From contig NC_088307.1 of the NCBI RefSeq assembly GCF_032854445.1, positions 14,894,017 through 14,954,016 of the forward strand: a stretch of DNA of 60,000 bases, written 5' to 3'. Each line of letters starts with the position of its first letter. The stretch's first letter is position 1. The notes under the pieces are model-generated. The model was not told where the DNA came from and searched no databases. It saw only the letters and a program-made list of their open reading frames with translations. Positions 45,629 through 55,107 of this stretch are shown piece after piece. This DNA comes from Liolophura sinensis. Its lineage: Eukaryota; Mollusca; Polyplacophora; Chitonida; Chitonidae. A program made the translations under genes and the position numbers.

Positions 45629-45828
45629 NNNNNNNNNNNNNNNNNNNNNNNNNNNNNNNNNNNNNNNNNNNNNNNNNNNNNNNNNNNNNNNNNNNNNNNN
45701 NNNNNNNNNNNNNNNNNNNNNNNNNNNNNNNNNNNNNNNNNNNNNNNNNNNNNNNNNNNNNNNNNNNNNNNNNNNNNNNNNNNNNNNNNNNNNNNNNNNN
45801 NNNNNNNNNNNNNNNNNNNNNNNNNNNN
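45629..45828. other. assembly gap (200 N)
   Basis: Exactly 200 unknown bases, probably a placeholder of fixed size. It follows the repeat block, so array collapse or a wrong join is possible here. Confidence 1.
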
Positions 45829-46135
45829 AAGCAAGCGCCCCCCTGACAAAGAATTCAAAGAATCAAGGCACTGGATCTAAGCGTCTGTTATGGTTATTAC
45901 CTTCAGACCCGTCCTTCTATTGCAACCAACTGAAGGAGTTCTGAAAAGGGGGCTTGAGCTGGCTCTATAATCTCATCTTCTAGTATTTTGTTAAGAGCCC
46001 TTTCAGCTATTTCGCTTTGACCAAGAGGCACCATATGGGGTAGAGCCTTAGCATTGTCAGTTGTCTTCGAACTCAAAATGTCACAAGGCTAGCCGACTAG
46101 CCTATGGTTTATTGTGAGACGAGCCTGTGTACGTA

Positions 46136-46330
46136 TATACCGTACTGCTGCAAATCTGTTCGTCCAAACAGACGTTCGTACACCAGTCGGCAACCAAAAT
46201 GGCCATTCCAGGTAAATAATCACAAGGCCAATAAGCAAAACGATGTTTAACACAAACGACCAAAGAACTAAGAAAATATATAATGTTCAATACTAGGACG
46301 AAAATCACACAAAGCATTTAGCAGTTTTTA
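46136..46330. repeat. dispersed repeat, copy 1 (partner at 50218-50390)
   Basis: AACAGACGTTCGTACACCAG, then ACATTTAACACAAAC-like and AAAGAACTA-like strings, align in order with 50220-50390, with many substitutions. The family is unknown. The stretch 45830-46135 beside it shows nothing recognisable. Confidence 0.55.
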
Positions 46331-46334
46331 ATGA

Positions 46335-46470
46335 TGTATTTATTTATTTATTTGATAGGTGTTTTACGCCGCGCTCAAGAATATTTCACTAATACGACGG
46401 CGGCCAGCATTATGGTGTGAGGAAACCGGGCAGAACCCGAGGGAAAACCCACGACCATCCGCAGGTTGTA
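46335..46470 (-). repeat. SINE, partial (minus strand)
   Basis: TTTATTTATTTATTTGATAG, GTTTTACGCCGCGCTC, ACGACGGCGGCCAGCATTAT, GAAACCGGGCAGAACCCG and CGACCATCCGCAGGTTG. The tRNA-like head is missing. Confidence 0.85.
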
Positions 46471-46673
46471 CACAATTTGTACCAATCGGAATACCTATAC
46501 ACACCTGATATACGGTTTCCCCCGAACCAACACAGATGTTATTAATGATAAATTCAATCATCTCGATGAACAACAAAACATCTCACTACTGGTAACCTTT
46601 GTATTCTGTGGAAAGATGGCTCTGTTGCTTTTGACGTTAATATATCGGTGCTGAGTTTTATTAAACACCGAGG

Positions 46674-46955
46674 GGGGCCTCCGGGGCCGAGGGGGTTAGC
46701 ACGCCAGCGCGGCGTAATGACTCAGAAGCCTCTCACCAATGAGGTGGCTGTGATTACAAGTACTACTCTTGCTGGCCTCCTCTCGTGAAAAGGTATGCCG
46801 TACGTGAGAAGGCCTCTCATCAACCTGCTGATGGCCGTGGGTTTTCAACGGGCTCTGCCCGGTTTCCTAACAGCATAATGCTGGCAGCCGTCGTATAAGT
46901 GAAATATTCTTGAGTATGACGTAAAACCCCAATCAAATAAACAAATAAATAAAAT
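46674..46955 (+). repeat. tRNA-derived SINE, full length
   Basis: A GGGGCCTCCGGGGCCGAGGG head with GGTTAGCACGCC, a diverged B box (GTGATTACAAGTAC), GGGCTCTGCCCGGTTTCC, CGTCGTATAAGTGAAATATT and an AAATAAACAAATAAATAAA tail. It lies in opposite orientation to the partial copy at 46335, about 200 bases away. Confidence 0.85.
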
Positions 46956-47735
46956 TTTGTATTCAATGCTTTTGTACTTCACTCGCATATGCCCTGCTGT
47001 AGTGGGAACATTGCGATATATTTAGATATATTTGTTCTACAGATCTGTCCTGTTCGAGACTTGGGACTTATCAAAGAGTATTTTGAGATCTAAAAAGGGA
47101 TCTAAAATGCACATTATACCAATAGCAAAGTTGCAACCAGTCCCCCTGCGCCAAGGTCCATTGCCAACCTGCTCACAGTGAGGGATCGTCTGCAAAATGA
47201 CACAATGGCTTCCCCGCAGTTGAAGTTGTTATGTAACAGGTGTGGCAATTAACAATTTTCAGTCACATGACGACGAATGAGTCCCTGGAATGAATGTATG
47301 TGTAATGTGCCTTCGTGTTGTAGGATGGATTTCCACCATTCTTTTTATCTAGTGCTGCTTCATTGAGACAACTTACCGAAGTCAAGTAGGCTGCCCCATC
47401 CGAGCCAATATACTGATACGGGTCAACCAGTCGATGCACTATCCCCTTAATAATGCCAAGCAACAAAGCTGCATCTTTTTATTTTAAGGCCATAGTTATG
47501 ACCCTGTATCTGCCCCGCTGGAAACGGTCGTTCTACCGAGGCATCGAGGTCGGTATATTCGTGCATAGGATAATATTCTTTTCCGTATTTGAAACAAGTT
47601 TTGCCTTACGAATCATACCGTGGATATATGACAGTGTCTATTACATTCAGTGATAGCATTCTTTCAATTTGTGAGGAACAGTACATAAAGTATAGAGTGA
47701 AGAATGATCCCTAGTAGAGAAGTCCCTTAAGGGTG
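46956..47735. other. intergenic, nothing recognised
   Basis: Only short random open frames. There are no splice-bounded exons or known repeats. Confidence 0.45.
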
Positions 47736-47736
47736 C

Positions 47737-48049
47737 CTGTATTTGAGCGTCTAGTTCTTCTGCACCTGTATTTGAACGTCTAGCTCTTCTGTATATGTAT
47801 TTGAGCGTCTAGTTCATCTGTACGTGTACTTCAGCGTTTAGTTCTTCTGTACGTGTATTTGAAGGTCTAGTTCTTCTGTACTTGAATTTGAGCGTCTAGT
47901 TCTTCTGTACATGTGTTTGAACGTCTAGTTCTTCTGTACTTGTATTTAAGCGTCTAGTTCTTCTGTACATGTATTTGAGCGTCTAGTTCTTCTCTACGTG
48001 TATTTGAACGTCTAGTTCTTCTTACGTGTATTTGAGCGTCTAGTTCTTC
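47737..48049 (+). repeat. 29-bp minisatellite, about 11 units
   Basis: The unit is CGTGTATTTGAGCGTCTAG + TTCTTCTGTA, 29 bases. The last unit junction lost two or three bases (TTCTTCTTACG). Substitutions are scattered, so the array is moderately old. Confidence 0.9.
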
Positions 48050-48720
48050 AGTGAAATGTTTGGAAGTGCTATGGATTTATATACGTCACTCCTGTTTTTT
48101 TGGCAATTGCACAGCATTACCTAATCCAATACGACTATAATGTCCCTTCGTTAAAATAGTAGATGCAAATTTGGAGCTACAGCTTGTCGGCCTCAAAATA
48201 AAGCGAGCTTTTTATGGTTATTCATGTTGCATTTTTGGAATCTAGTAAAGTTGTGGTATATCGGTGTGACGGGAACGTATGCGATATACTCCTCTGTTTG
48301 AGAAAGGACTGATGTCTTTTAAAAAATACTTGCAGAGTATAGGTCATTACAGAATACAATGATGTCGCGGAAGTTAATTGTTTTAGTGATATTAAGTCCC
48401 GCTACGAGAACCTGATAGTAATTATTCTAGCAGACAGTTAAAATATTATTAGTACCTTTGTCCGAAGGAACAATGACGGATTTTCTCTGATGGTCATCAA
48501 ATACCTTTCGTGCCGTAAGACCCTTAAGGACTTGTTTGGCTGTCGCACGAGAATTAGTACTGATGTGGTGGATTGCTCAAACAAACTTATCTTTACTAGT
48601 TCAGGCCAAATGTCAAGAACTGAAGGTTGTACCTTCTCCCGTTTGGACTATTTTGTTTTAAGGTTCTACCTTCTGTTGTTTAGACCATTTTGTGCAGAGT
48701 TTTCAAGCAACAAAAGAGTA
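48050..48720. other. intergenic, nothing recognised
   Basis: AT-rich sequence without recognised coding or repeat content. Confidence 0.45.
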
Positions 48721-48782
48721 AATGAATGAATGATTTTGGTTCAACGCCACATCGGCAATTTTCCAGCCATATCGTGGCAACG
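48721..48782 (-). repeat. short SINE-like 3' fragment (second family)
   Basis: AATGAATGATTTTGGTTCAACGCC followed by ACATCGGCAATTTTCC and AGCCATATCGTGG. A related fragment is at 51345-51410. This ending is unlike the main SINE; it resembles the tail of another mollusc-type SINE. Confidence 0.5.
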
Positions 48783-49505
48783 AAAGAATTTTCTTATAAG
48801 CTCTCATATTTATGTTTCTGTGCTCTTTATTCTTCGAACCTCTCACAAAATAGACTTCGTAGATTATTATTTACGATATTAAGGTTGCCATTCATAATAT
48901 ATTTACACGGGCGGTATGTAAAGTAAAAGTAAAGGCGAAGTATAAGCAAACAGTTAATGTAATTGATTATTGGAGATGCGAATGGCTTAGTATATTGGTA
49001 TGAAATGCATGGGAGATCTCCTACGTTAAAATAATTTGGCACAGCGTTGCGGATCTCTGGTTCACTTAAAATGAGTGGTATGTTGGTTAGATCAAGACCT
49101 TACCGAGAAAAATAGATCGCACGAGAGACTAGTCCAAAAATATCCTGTAATCTCAAATCTGCTGCTAAGAGGTCATAGCTAAAACTTTGATCATCCATTC
49201 GAGTATTTAACTGCACCCTCTCTTGAACGACAAGGGCACTACCATGCCGGGTTGTTCGGTGTAAAGCCGCCATCTTTATTCCCAACTCTCTGCATAAGCT
49301 ACCGAATATGAGACTCGCAGCAGATACAATGTTCACTAACATGTCTACATCTCCCTGGAATATTTAGACATTTGCAAAGCGACATGATACTGTGAAACCG
49401 TGGCTGCCGAACTTGTTGACTTTTCCTCTCTCCAAGGTTTTTCATGGGCTGTTCTTTCGGTCTCAGTGACAGTCTCTCTACACTTTAAAGTTTGAGGATG
49501 TTCTG
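48783..49505. other. intergenic, no supported gene
   Basis: A minus-strand 80-codon open frame at 49100-49342 has protein-like composition (F-S-Y-D-L-L-A-A-D-L-R-L), but there are no flanking splice sites I trust and no recognised domain. Confidence 0.4.
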
Positions 49506-49507
49506 AC

Positions 49508-49640
49508 TGATTGATTAATTTATTTGATTGTATGGTTTTCAAGAATATTTCACTTATACACTGGTAGTCGGCATTTTGATGAGAGGAAACCTGACAGATC
49601 CGGAACTCCAGTCGACCATCCACAGGTGAATGCTGAACTA
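49508..49640 (-). repeat. SINE, old truncated copy (minus strand)
   Basis: ATTAATTTATTTGATTG, TTTTCAAGAATATTTCACTT, GAGAGGAAACCTGACAG and CGACCATCCACAGG correspond to the main family in order, with many substitutions. Confidence 0.65.
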
Positions 49641-50217
49641 CCGTATTCCGGGCTAAGGGAAGTACGGCCTTCACAATGTAACCTATCTAAGCCCCTTGAC
49701 TGTCTCAAACTCGACAGGATATACAATGGCCTCATCTAATTAGGAAAGTAGGGTGGGGGGGGGGGGTCAGGGGTGTCCTTGGAACAAAATATGGTCTCGT
49801 ATGTCGGAATTCCCTACCCAGTTAAAGGAATACCCAAGGATATTAGTCTCCTCATATTCACTTGGCCTGTCTGGGAAAATCTTCCTAAAGCATAGACACA
49901 GGTTGTCGTTGTGTCATCAGAAAGTCTTCGCCTGCAGCCAAATTCCCATGGTAAGCAATACCATGCCCTTATAATCAAAACCCTTGACCGGCACTACATT
50001 CAGTTGCTCCCAATTTCTTAACTTCCTCTCCTGAAGATCCCGGGTAGCTTTTGGACTTTACCAAGCAGGCACATTGACAGTGGCTTTGCCTATTCGACAC
50101 AGCTACAGCCATTCCACTTCGACAATTGCTAAAATTGAACTCGGGAATCCACGGTACCGAATGCTCACCGAATTTATCTTGTTCCATTTCCTACCTCTTT
50201 ACCCTAACTAATCTCTA
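49641..50217. other. intergenic with one G-rich run
   Basis: Nothing coding was recognised. A near-uninterrupted G run at about 49751-49773 on the plus strand could form G-quadruplex-type structure. Confidence 0.5.
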
Positions 50218-50390
50218 CGTCGAAACAGACGTTCGTATACCAGCCTTCCACCCATATGGACGTCAATATTCCCAAAACGACATTTAACACAAACCACCGA
50301 AGAACTACGAGTGATTATCAAGTATGAGACGAGGACTGAATCAGGCAAAGAGAAGCAGTCAACAGTTATCAATGATGTTGGAAAAATAAA
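50218..50390. repeat. dispersed repeat, copy 2 (partner at 46136-46330)
   Basis: Shares ordered blocks with 46136-46330, such as AACAGACGTTCGTATACCAG and CGACATTTAACACAAACCAC. Confidence 0.55.
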
Positions 50391-51115
50391 AGTAATCTTT
50401 TTGTCAATTTGTGTTATTATCGTGGAGTATATCTTGTTATGCCGACCTTAGAACACCTCAGTAAAAGGAATACAGAATGGATTTTGATTGGATGGTGTGA
50501 GAGAAAGGCAAGTCCAGGTTATGCCTAGCCTACGTTGAATTTTAGGTATCGTAGGTTCATTCAAGCGTGACCAATGGGTGACCAATGGGCCAGCGCATTC
50601 GAATTGGGCCTGTATGAAGAAAACCAGAACGGAACCGTTACAGACCCCAGTTACTAACCCAGTTCTCCGCCGTTAGCAAACTAAACACGGCCAGTTATGA
50701 GAAACCAGTAATTAGGTCAATCTTGTTGAGTGTTATCAGTCCATTACCAAGCCTGCACCCAGCCAAAACCGACTGTGCATGTCTGGCCTAGTTGTACCTG
50801 CCGGTAATACCAATTTAGTAACCAGTTCACCCCTGAATTGAGCCATTGCATGCAACACATGTAAAATATCTCCAAGCCAGTTACCTGAAGACCAACTCTG
50901 ATCAACAGACCTACTGCATGAATGGATCGACTGTTTACTGACCATGCAGCAACCAAAGAATCCAAAGATAAGTACACTTGTAGGCCTACCATCAATAAAC
51001 AATGTCAGATTTGCGTTTATGGTGTTTGGTCATTCTTTTGTAGGCCTGTGTGTGCTGTGCACTATATATGTTTTCAAAACTGAATAACAATGAAATATTA
51101 AAACAATTTTAAAAA
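50391..51115. other. intergenic, nothing recognised
   Basis: Contains a small local duplication (GTGACCAATGGGTGACCAATGG at about 50567) and random open frames only. Confidence 0.45.
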
Positions 51116-51116
51116 G

Positions 51117-51835
51117 AGTAGTTACTAACATCGTTATCAAGTGAATGACATCAATTCATTAAGACAATCCGAAATGCCATGAAACCTCTAGTCAACCAGC
51201 AAGTATACGAGTCAATCCTCCATACATCGGAGGACTAGTCACAAAATCGCCCGCCTATTGAAATAATCCACAGGAATAGAAACCACGTTTTGAAGCCATA
51301 TCCCACCCATAAAATCCCAGGTATACCAAATAAAATGTAATTGCATGAATGAATGATTATGACTTATGGCTTAACGCCTCATCGGCAATGCTTAAGCCAA
51401 ATCGTGGGGAGAAAATGCGCTTGCGAGAAAACGCAAGAGAAAACTGGAAGACTGCCTGAAACCCGAGTTAAGGAACATAAATCATCCGTAGAAAAATCTG
51501 ATTCCAAATCCGCCATAAGTGAACACATCCAAAAAAATCCTTGCCACATCAAGTAGAACACAATCACAAAATTAAACTCCAATCAACCTAACCGACAGAA
51601 ACGGAAACTACAGGAAGCCATATAAGGCTAAGAGATTAAAACCAAGCCTAAATAGAGAGCAATGTTTTTATTTTCCCTCAGCTTATGGTCTGATAATCTT
51701 CCGAAACGAACAGGAACCCTACCGAGTCTATCCTTTGTTGTGCTTGACACTTGTTTCTCTAGTTGTTATATTTAAGCTCTTAATGTTTTGATGTCATTCA
51801 CTTGATAACGATGTTAATAACTACATCGAAACGTA
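51117..51835 (+). mobile_element. Penelope-like element remnant with inverted ends
   Basis: The plus strand at about 51428-51556 reads T-G-R-L-P-E-T-R-V-K-E-H-K followed by S-A-I-S-E-H and a stop. This is the C-terminal part of the GIY-YIG endonuclease domain that ends Penelope-like retroelement proteins. About 270 bases later, TCACTTGATAACGATGTTAA and CATCGAAACGTAGTG resemble the CGAAACGT-containing 3' end of such elements. The same ~35-base stretch is present in reverse orientation at 51120-51157, so the remnant is flanked by inverted copies, as seen with the rearranged ends of Penelope insertions. The reverse transcriptase part is absent. Confidence 0.6.
51345..51410 (-). repeat. short SINE-like 3' fragment (second family)
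   Basis: AATGAATGATTATGACTTATGG, CTTAACGCCTCATCGGCAAT and CCAAATCGTGGGG parallel the fragment at 48721-48782. It lies inside the Penelope-like remnant. Confidence 0.5.
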
Positions 51836-51973
51836 GTGCTCATAAACCAAAAAGATGTATATCCATAAGAAAGACTTTCCCCATGAACTTCCTGCCCGAG
51901 TTCTAAATGCCTCTCAAATATGTCAGTCCTCTTTTGCATTTGCTATCTTGAGTTATCCTCCCTTTGTCATCTC

Positions 51974-52247
51974 CATTTATTTGATTTATTTATTTGATTG
52001 GTGTTTTACGCCGTTATCAAGAATATTTCACTTATACGACGGCGGCCAGCATTATGGTGGGAGGAAACCGGGCAGAGCCCGGGAGAAACCCACGACCATC
52101 CGCAGGTTGCTGGCAGACCTTCCCACGTACGGCCGGAGAGGAAGCCAGCATGAGCTGGACTTGAACTCACAGCGACCGCATTGGTGAGAGACTCCTAGGT
52201 CATTACGCTGCGCTAGCGCGCTAACCGACTGAGCCATGAAGGCCCCA
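51974..52247 (-). repeat. tRNA-derived SINE, full length (minus strand)
   Basis: A complete copy in reverse: the tail from TTTATTTGATTTATTTATTTG, the ACGACGGCGGCCAGCATTAT core, GGAAACCGGGCAGAGCCCGG, B box complement GGACTTGAACTCAC at about 52157 and head complement CTAACCGACTGAGCCATG ending at 52247. It is one of the least diverged copies. It lies about 150 bases upstream of the first exon of the 52.4-kb gene. Confidence 0.9.
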
Positions 52248-52400
52248 GGTGACATTGAGGCATATACTCAAAATATTTAGAAATAACAGGTGGGTCTGAG
52301 CCTCAAGTATTCAGCATCAGTAGAAAAATACCATTAAACTGTGTCTGACAGTTTTTGGACTTAAACACAACGTTTGGATTGTATATATATATGCCGCATA

Positions 52401-54475
52401 ATGTTGATATTTCAGGTTGATGTGATCGACCAGTATGTGGAAGGCTTGTTGACAGACAGAGGTTCAAAGTGGTATGTATAGCTTAAATCTGTACACTTCA
52501 TTTATTTTCTTTGTCTTTTACATATTTTTCTATATTTCCTCATATGTGTAGGCGCATTCTGGAGTTTCGCACAGTGACTGGTGTGAACAACAATTAGCTT
52601 AGGAATACCTACACATTTTTCTGCGCAATTATAATTTACAGACACAGTGTATTTAATTGACCCTTGTATTTGACTATATACAGTAGTTTTAAACATATGA
52701 TCATTTCTGTCTTTCCCTATTCTTCTATAGTGGCGTGCAGCACCACTGTACATTCATATCACACAAACTCGAAAGATTTCGCTGCTATTTGAAGAATAGT
52801 TGCTGCGATACAAATAATTAATTTGTTACATGACATATAGTTTAATGTATTGTTTCACATCATACAGCCACACTTGATGGTAGCATGTGATTTCATAAAG
52901 ATCCTCATGCACTTCATCGCCCGGGATATATTATTATGTATCTAAAACGAGTGTTTTAGAGTGTTTCACTGTGTTATATTGATAGCTTCTCCTAACCCCT
53001 TCCTCGTACAACTGTATACATGATTATGTGTTTATCTAGGTCCGAGAGCTCTGAGCTGGAGATTTTCTTGACAAATCCGAGAAGGGAATTTCTAAAGGGC
53101 TTTGGTTTCGGTTATGTCTTGGACTTGGTACGTAAAAGTGTGATTTCGGTGTATAAATTGTTTATAAATTGATATTGACTTTTTCGCTTAGCTTGATTTA
53201 TATGTACTGAAAATACCCTTTGTATGGAAAAAGCCGTGTTACTATATTTATATATGTTTTACATACCAAAAACAACGCTGCGAGACTTTGGAATTTTGTA
53301 AATGTTTTGTGAGTAAATTATGGCCATTCTGGGTGTTATTTCGAATGGGTATGCGTATGGTACTTAATAAGATTTTCTCTTTTAGGCTTATACATATCTC
53401 GAAGCCTATGTGGAAAAAAAGTTCTTCAAATTGAAGCTTAGGGACAAACGGTACGTATAGGTACATGTAGGTAGGGTGGTTGCCAGTAATCCCGGTCTTC
53501 TCCATGCACGTTTCAAATAATCATGCCTATAAGGGTTTTTTGTTACAGTACAGATCTGGGATGTTCTGTTTGTTTGTTGTCACAACTTATTTTGGTCCAA
53601 GAGTGAAGAAGAAAGTGACGGATTCATTGCTGCTTACATGGAGCGTGATTAAATTATGCGAAACAATCTGCATATGCTTTTGTATACCTTGTCTGTATAT
53701 GTGCATTGGAAATAGGCCATGATTATCTTTCACTGTGTGATTATATTCTTGTGTGAAACATTGCTTCAGGCGCCCCGCCACATCTGGATTTGTACACAAG
53801 CTAGTCCAGCTACCAGGAACCGAGCGAATTCAGAAGATTTTAAATGGGGATGGGTTTGTATTTACCTTGTGTTTTATCTGTCTGTTTTTATTTTTTGGTA
53901 TAATTAGATATGGCTATTTTGGCTCCAGTTATGCATGGAGTAGTATCGGAATGGCTTTCCAGCTTTCAAGTTATCTATATACAGACAGTTCAAATGTGTA
54001 TAAACATTTGACAAGGCTAAAGCCATAAAAAAGGAGGAAAGTAACTAAGAATATTGCAGTCATCAAGTAGTCATTTACATGTAGATGTGTGTTTAATTAT
54101 TTATCATTATAATTTCATAATTTTGCTCCGCGCATGACTTGCTAAAAAGTGTGCAGGCACATATGTTTAATTAGTAGCAATATATATACATTTCCAGATT
54201 TCAGTCTTTTACAAATGAAATAGGAAGCCTTTAACAGGATTGCATTCTGTTCACATTTTTTTCTTTGTAGGTACGAAGGGACAGTCAGGAATAGGAGATG
54301 TAAGGAAGCTTTGGTTCGGGATGTAGTCGCACTGCTTGTATCCAACAAACTGCACATATCTTTACCAGAAGCAAGACGAAGATGCTGTCAAACTGAACAT
54401 TCATCGTTACACACGGCACTTAAAAAAAGTGAACAATTAAGAGCACACCGCTTAATCAGCAGTACCGAGTCGTAA
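52401..54475 (+). CDS. four- or five-exon gene, unrecognised protein (C-terminal part at least)
   Basis: Exons: 52416-52471 (acceptor GATATTTCAG, donor GTATGT), 53040-53127 (acceptor TTTATCTAG, donor GTACGT), 53386-53450 (acceptor CTCTTTTAG, donor GTACGT) and 54271-54475 (acceptor TTCTTTGTAG), with stop TAA. A fifth, symmetric exon of 84 bases fits at 53770-53853 (acceptor TTGCTTCAG, weaker donor GTTTGT) and could be alternatively used. All phases agree: 2, 0, 2 and, with the extra exon, 2 again. An in-frame ATG at 52401 could be the start; otherwise earlier exons exist. The product is about 138-171 aa: an acidic front half (S-E-S-S-E-L-E-I-F-L, then a Gly/Phe stretch G-F-G-F-G-Y), a basic middle (E-K-K-F-F-K-L-K) and a Cys/Arg-rich tail (E-A-R-R-R-C-C). 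No signal peptide or membrane span is seen. I do not recognise the family. Confidence 0.6.
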
Positions 54476-54677
54476 ATGGCATGCTGTGTGTGTAAATAAT
54501 AGATGACTGATGAGTTGACAATGTGTATTTTATATCATTGTTATCATTGTATCATGGCTATATGCCTTGTACATATAGCCTACACCTATAATGTATTTTC
54601 CATTCCACTTCCATACCATTCATTGCTTCACTTACACATGTATAAAATCTTAGAATGTACAAGAGAGTTAATACACT

Positions 54678-54683
54678 AATAAA
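54678..54683 (+). terminator. poly(A) signal of the 52.4-54.5 kb gene
   Basis: AATAAA about 200 bases after the stop codon, in AT-rich sequence with no other gene nearby. Confidence 0.5.
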
Positions 54684-54689
54684 CTTGCC

Positions 54690-55107
54690 TAGGGTACTGC
54701 AGCATATGTAATGAAACACAACTTTTATCCGTACATCTCAGTAAAGCGTTCTTCAGTTTATAATAGTTTTTCTGTAAAGGTTTTTGCAAACCGGATGAAT
54801 ATAATGCTGTAACCATTTTTAGGGAAAGGAACTTGTTGAATTAGAGTTTCTGTTGGCAAACTCTCCATGGGCGGTGGGTTATGGCACTGCGACAGGGCTC
54901 CTAAAAATACATATATTTAAACTAGAATGTGGTTGTTGACTTTTTTATTCAACAGTCCGGAATTGGTGGTCACTGGATTTCTCATATTGGATGATTCGAG
55001 GATTATATTCTAAGGCTCTGTGAAAACTTTCTCATCTACGTACATGTAGAGAAAGGCAAACTCGGTTTGTCCTCGTTCGTGTTGGGCTTTTCCCATCTGC
55101 GGAGAAA
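54690..55107. other. intergenic spacer before the satellite
   Basis: No gene or known repeat was recognised. The satellite begins with degenerate units at about 55108. Confidence 0.5.

Noticed and set aside
45432-45944. 170-codon frame across the N gap
   Set aside because: It is made of (TTA)n, unknown bases and unrelated sequence; reading through N is meaningless.
49100-49342. 80-codon minus-strand frame with protein-like composition
   Set aside because: No recognised domain, no convincing splice sites and no second exon; kept only as a remark.
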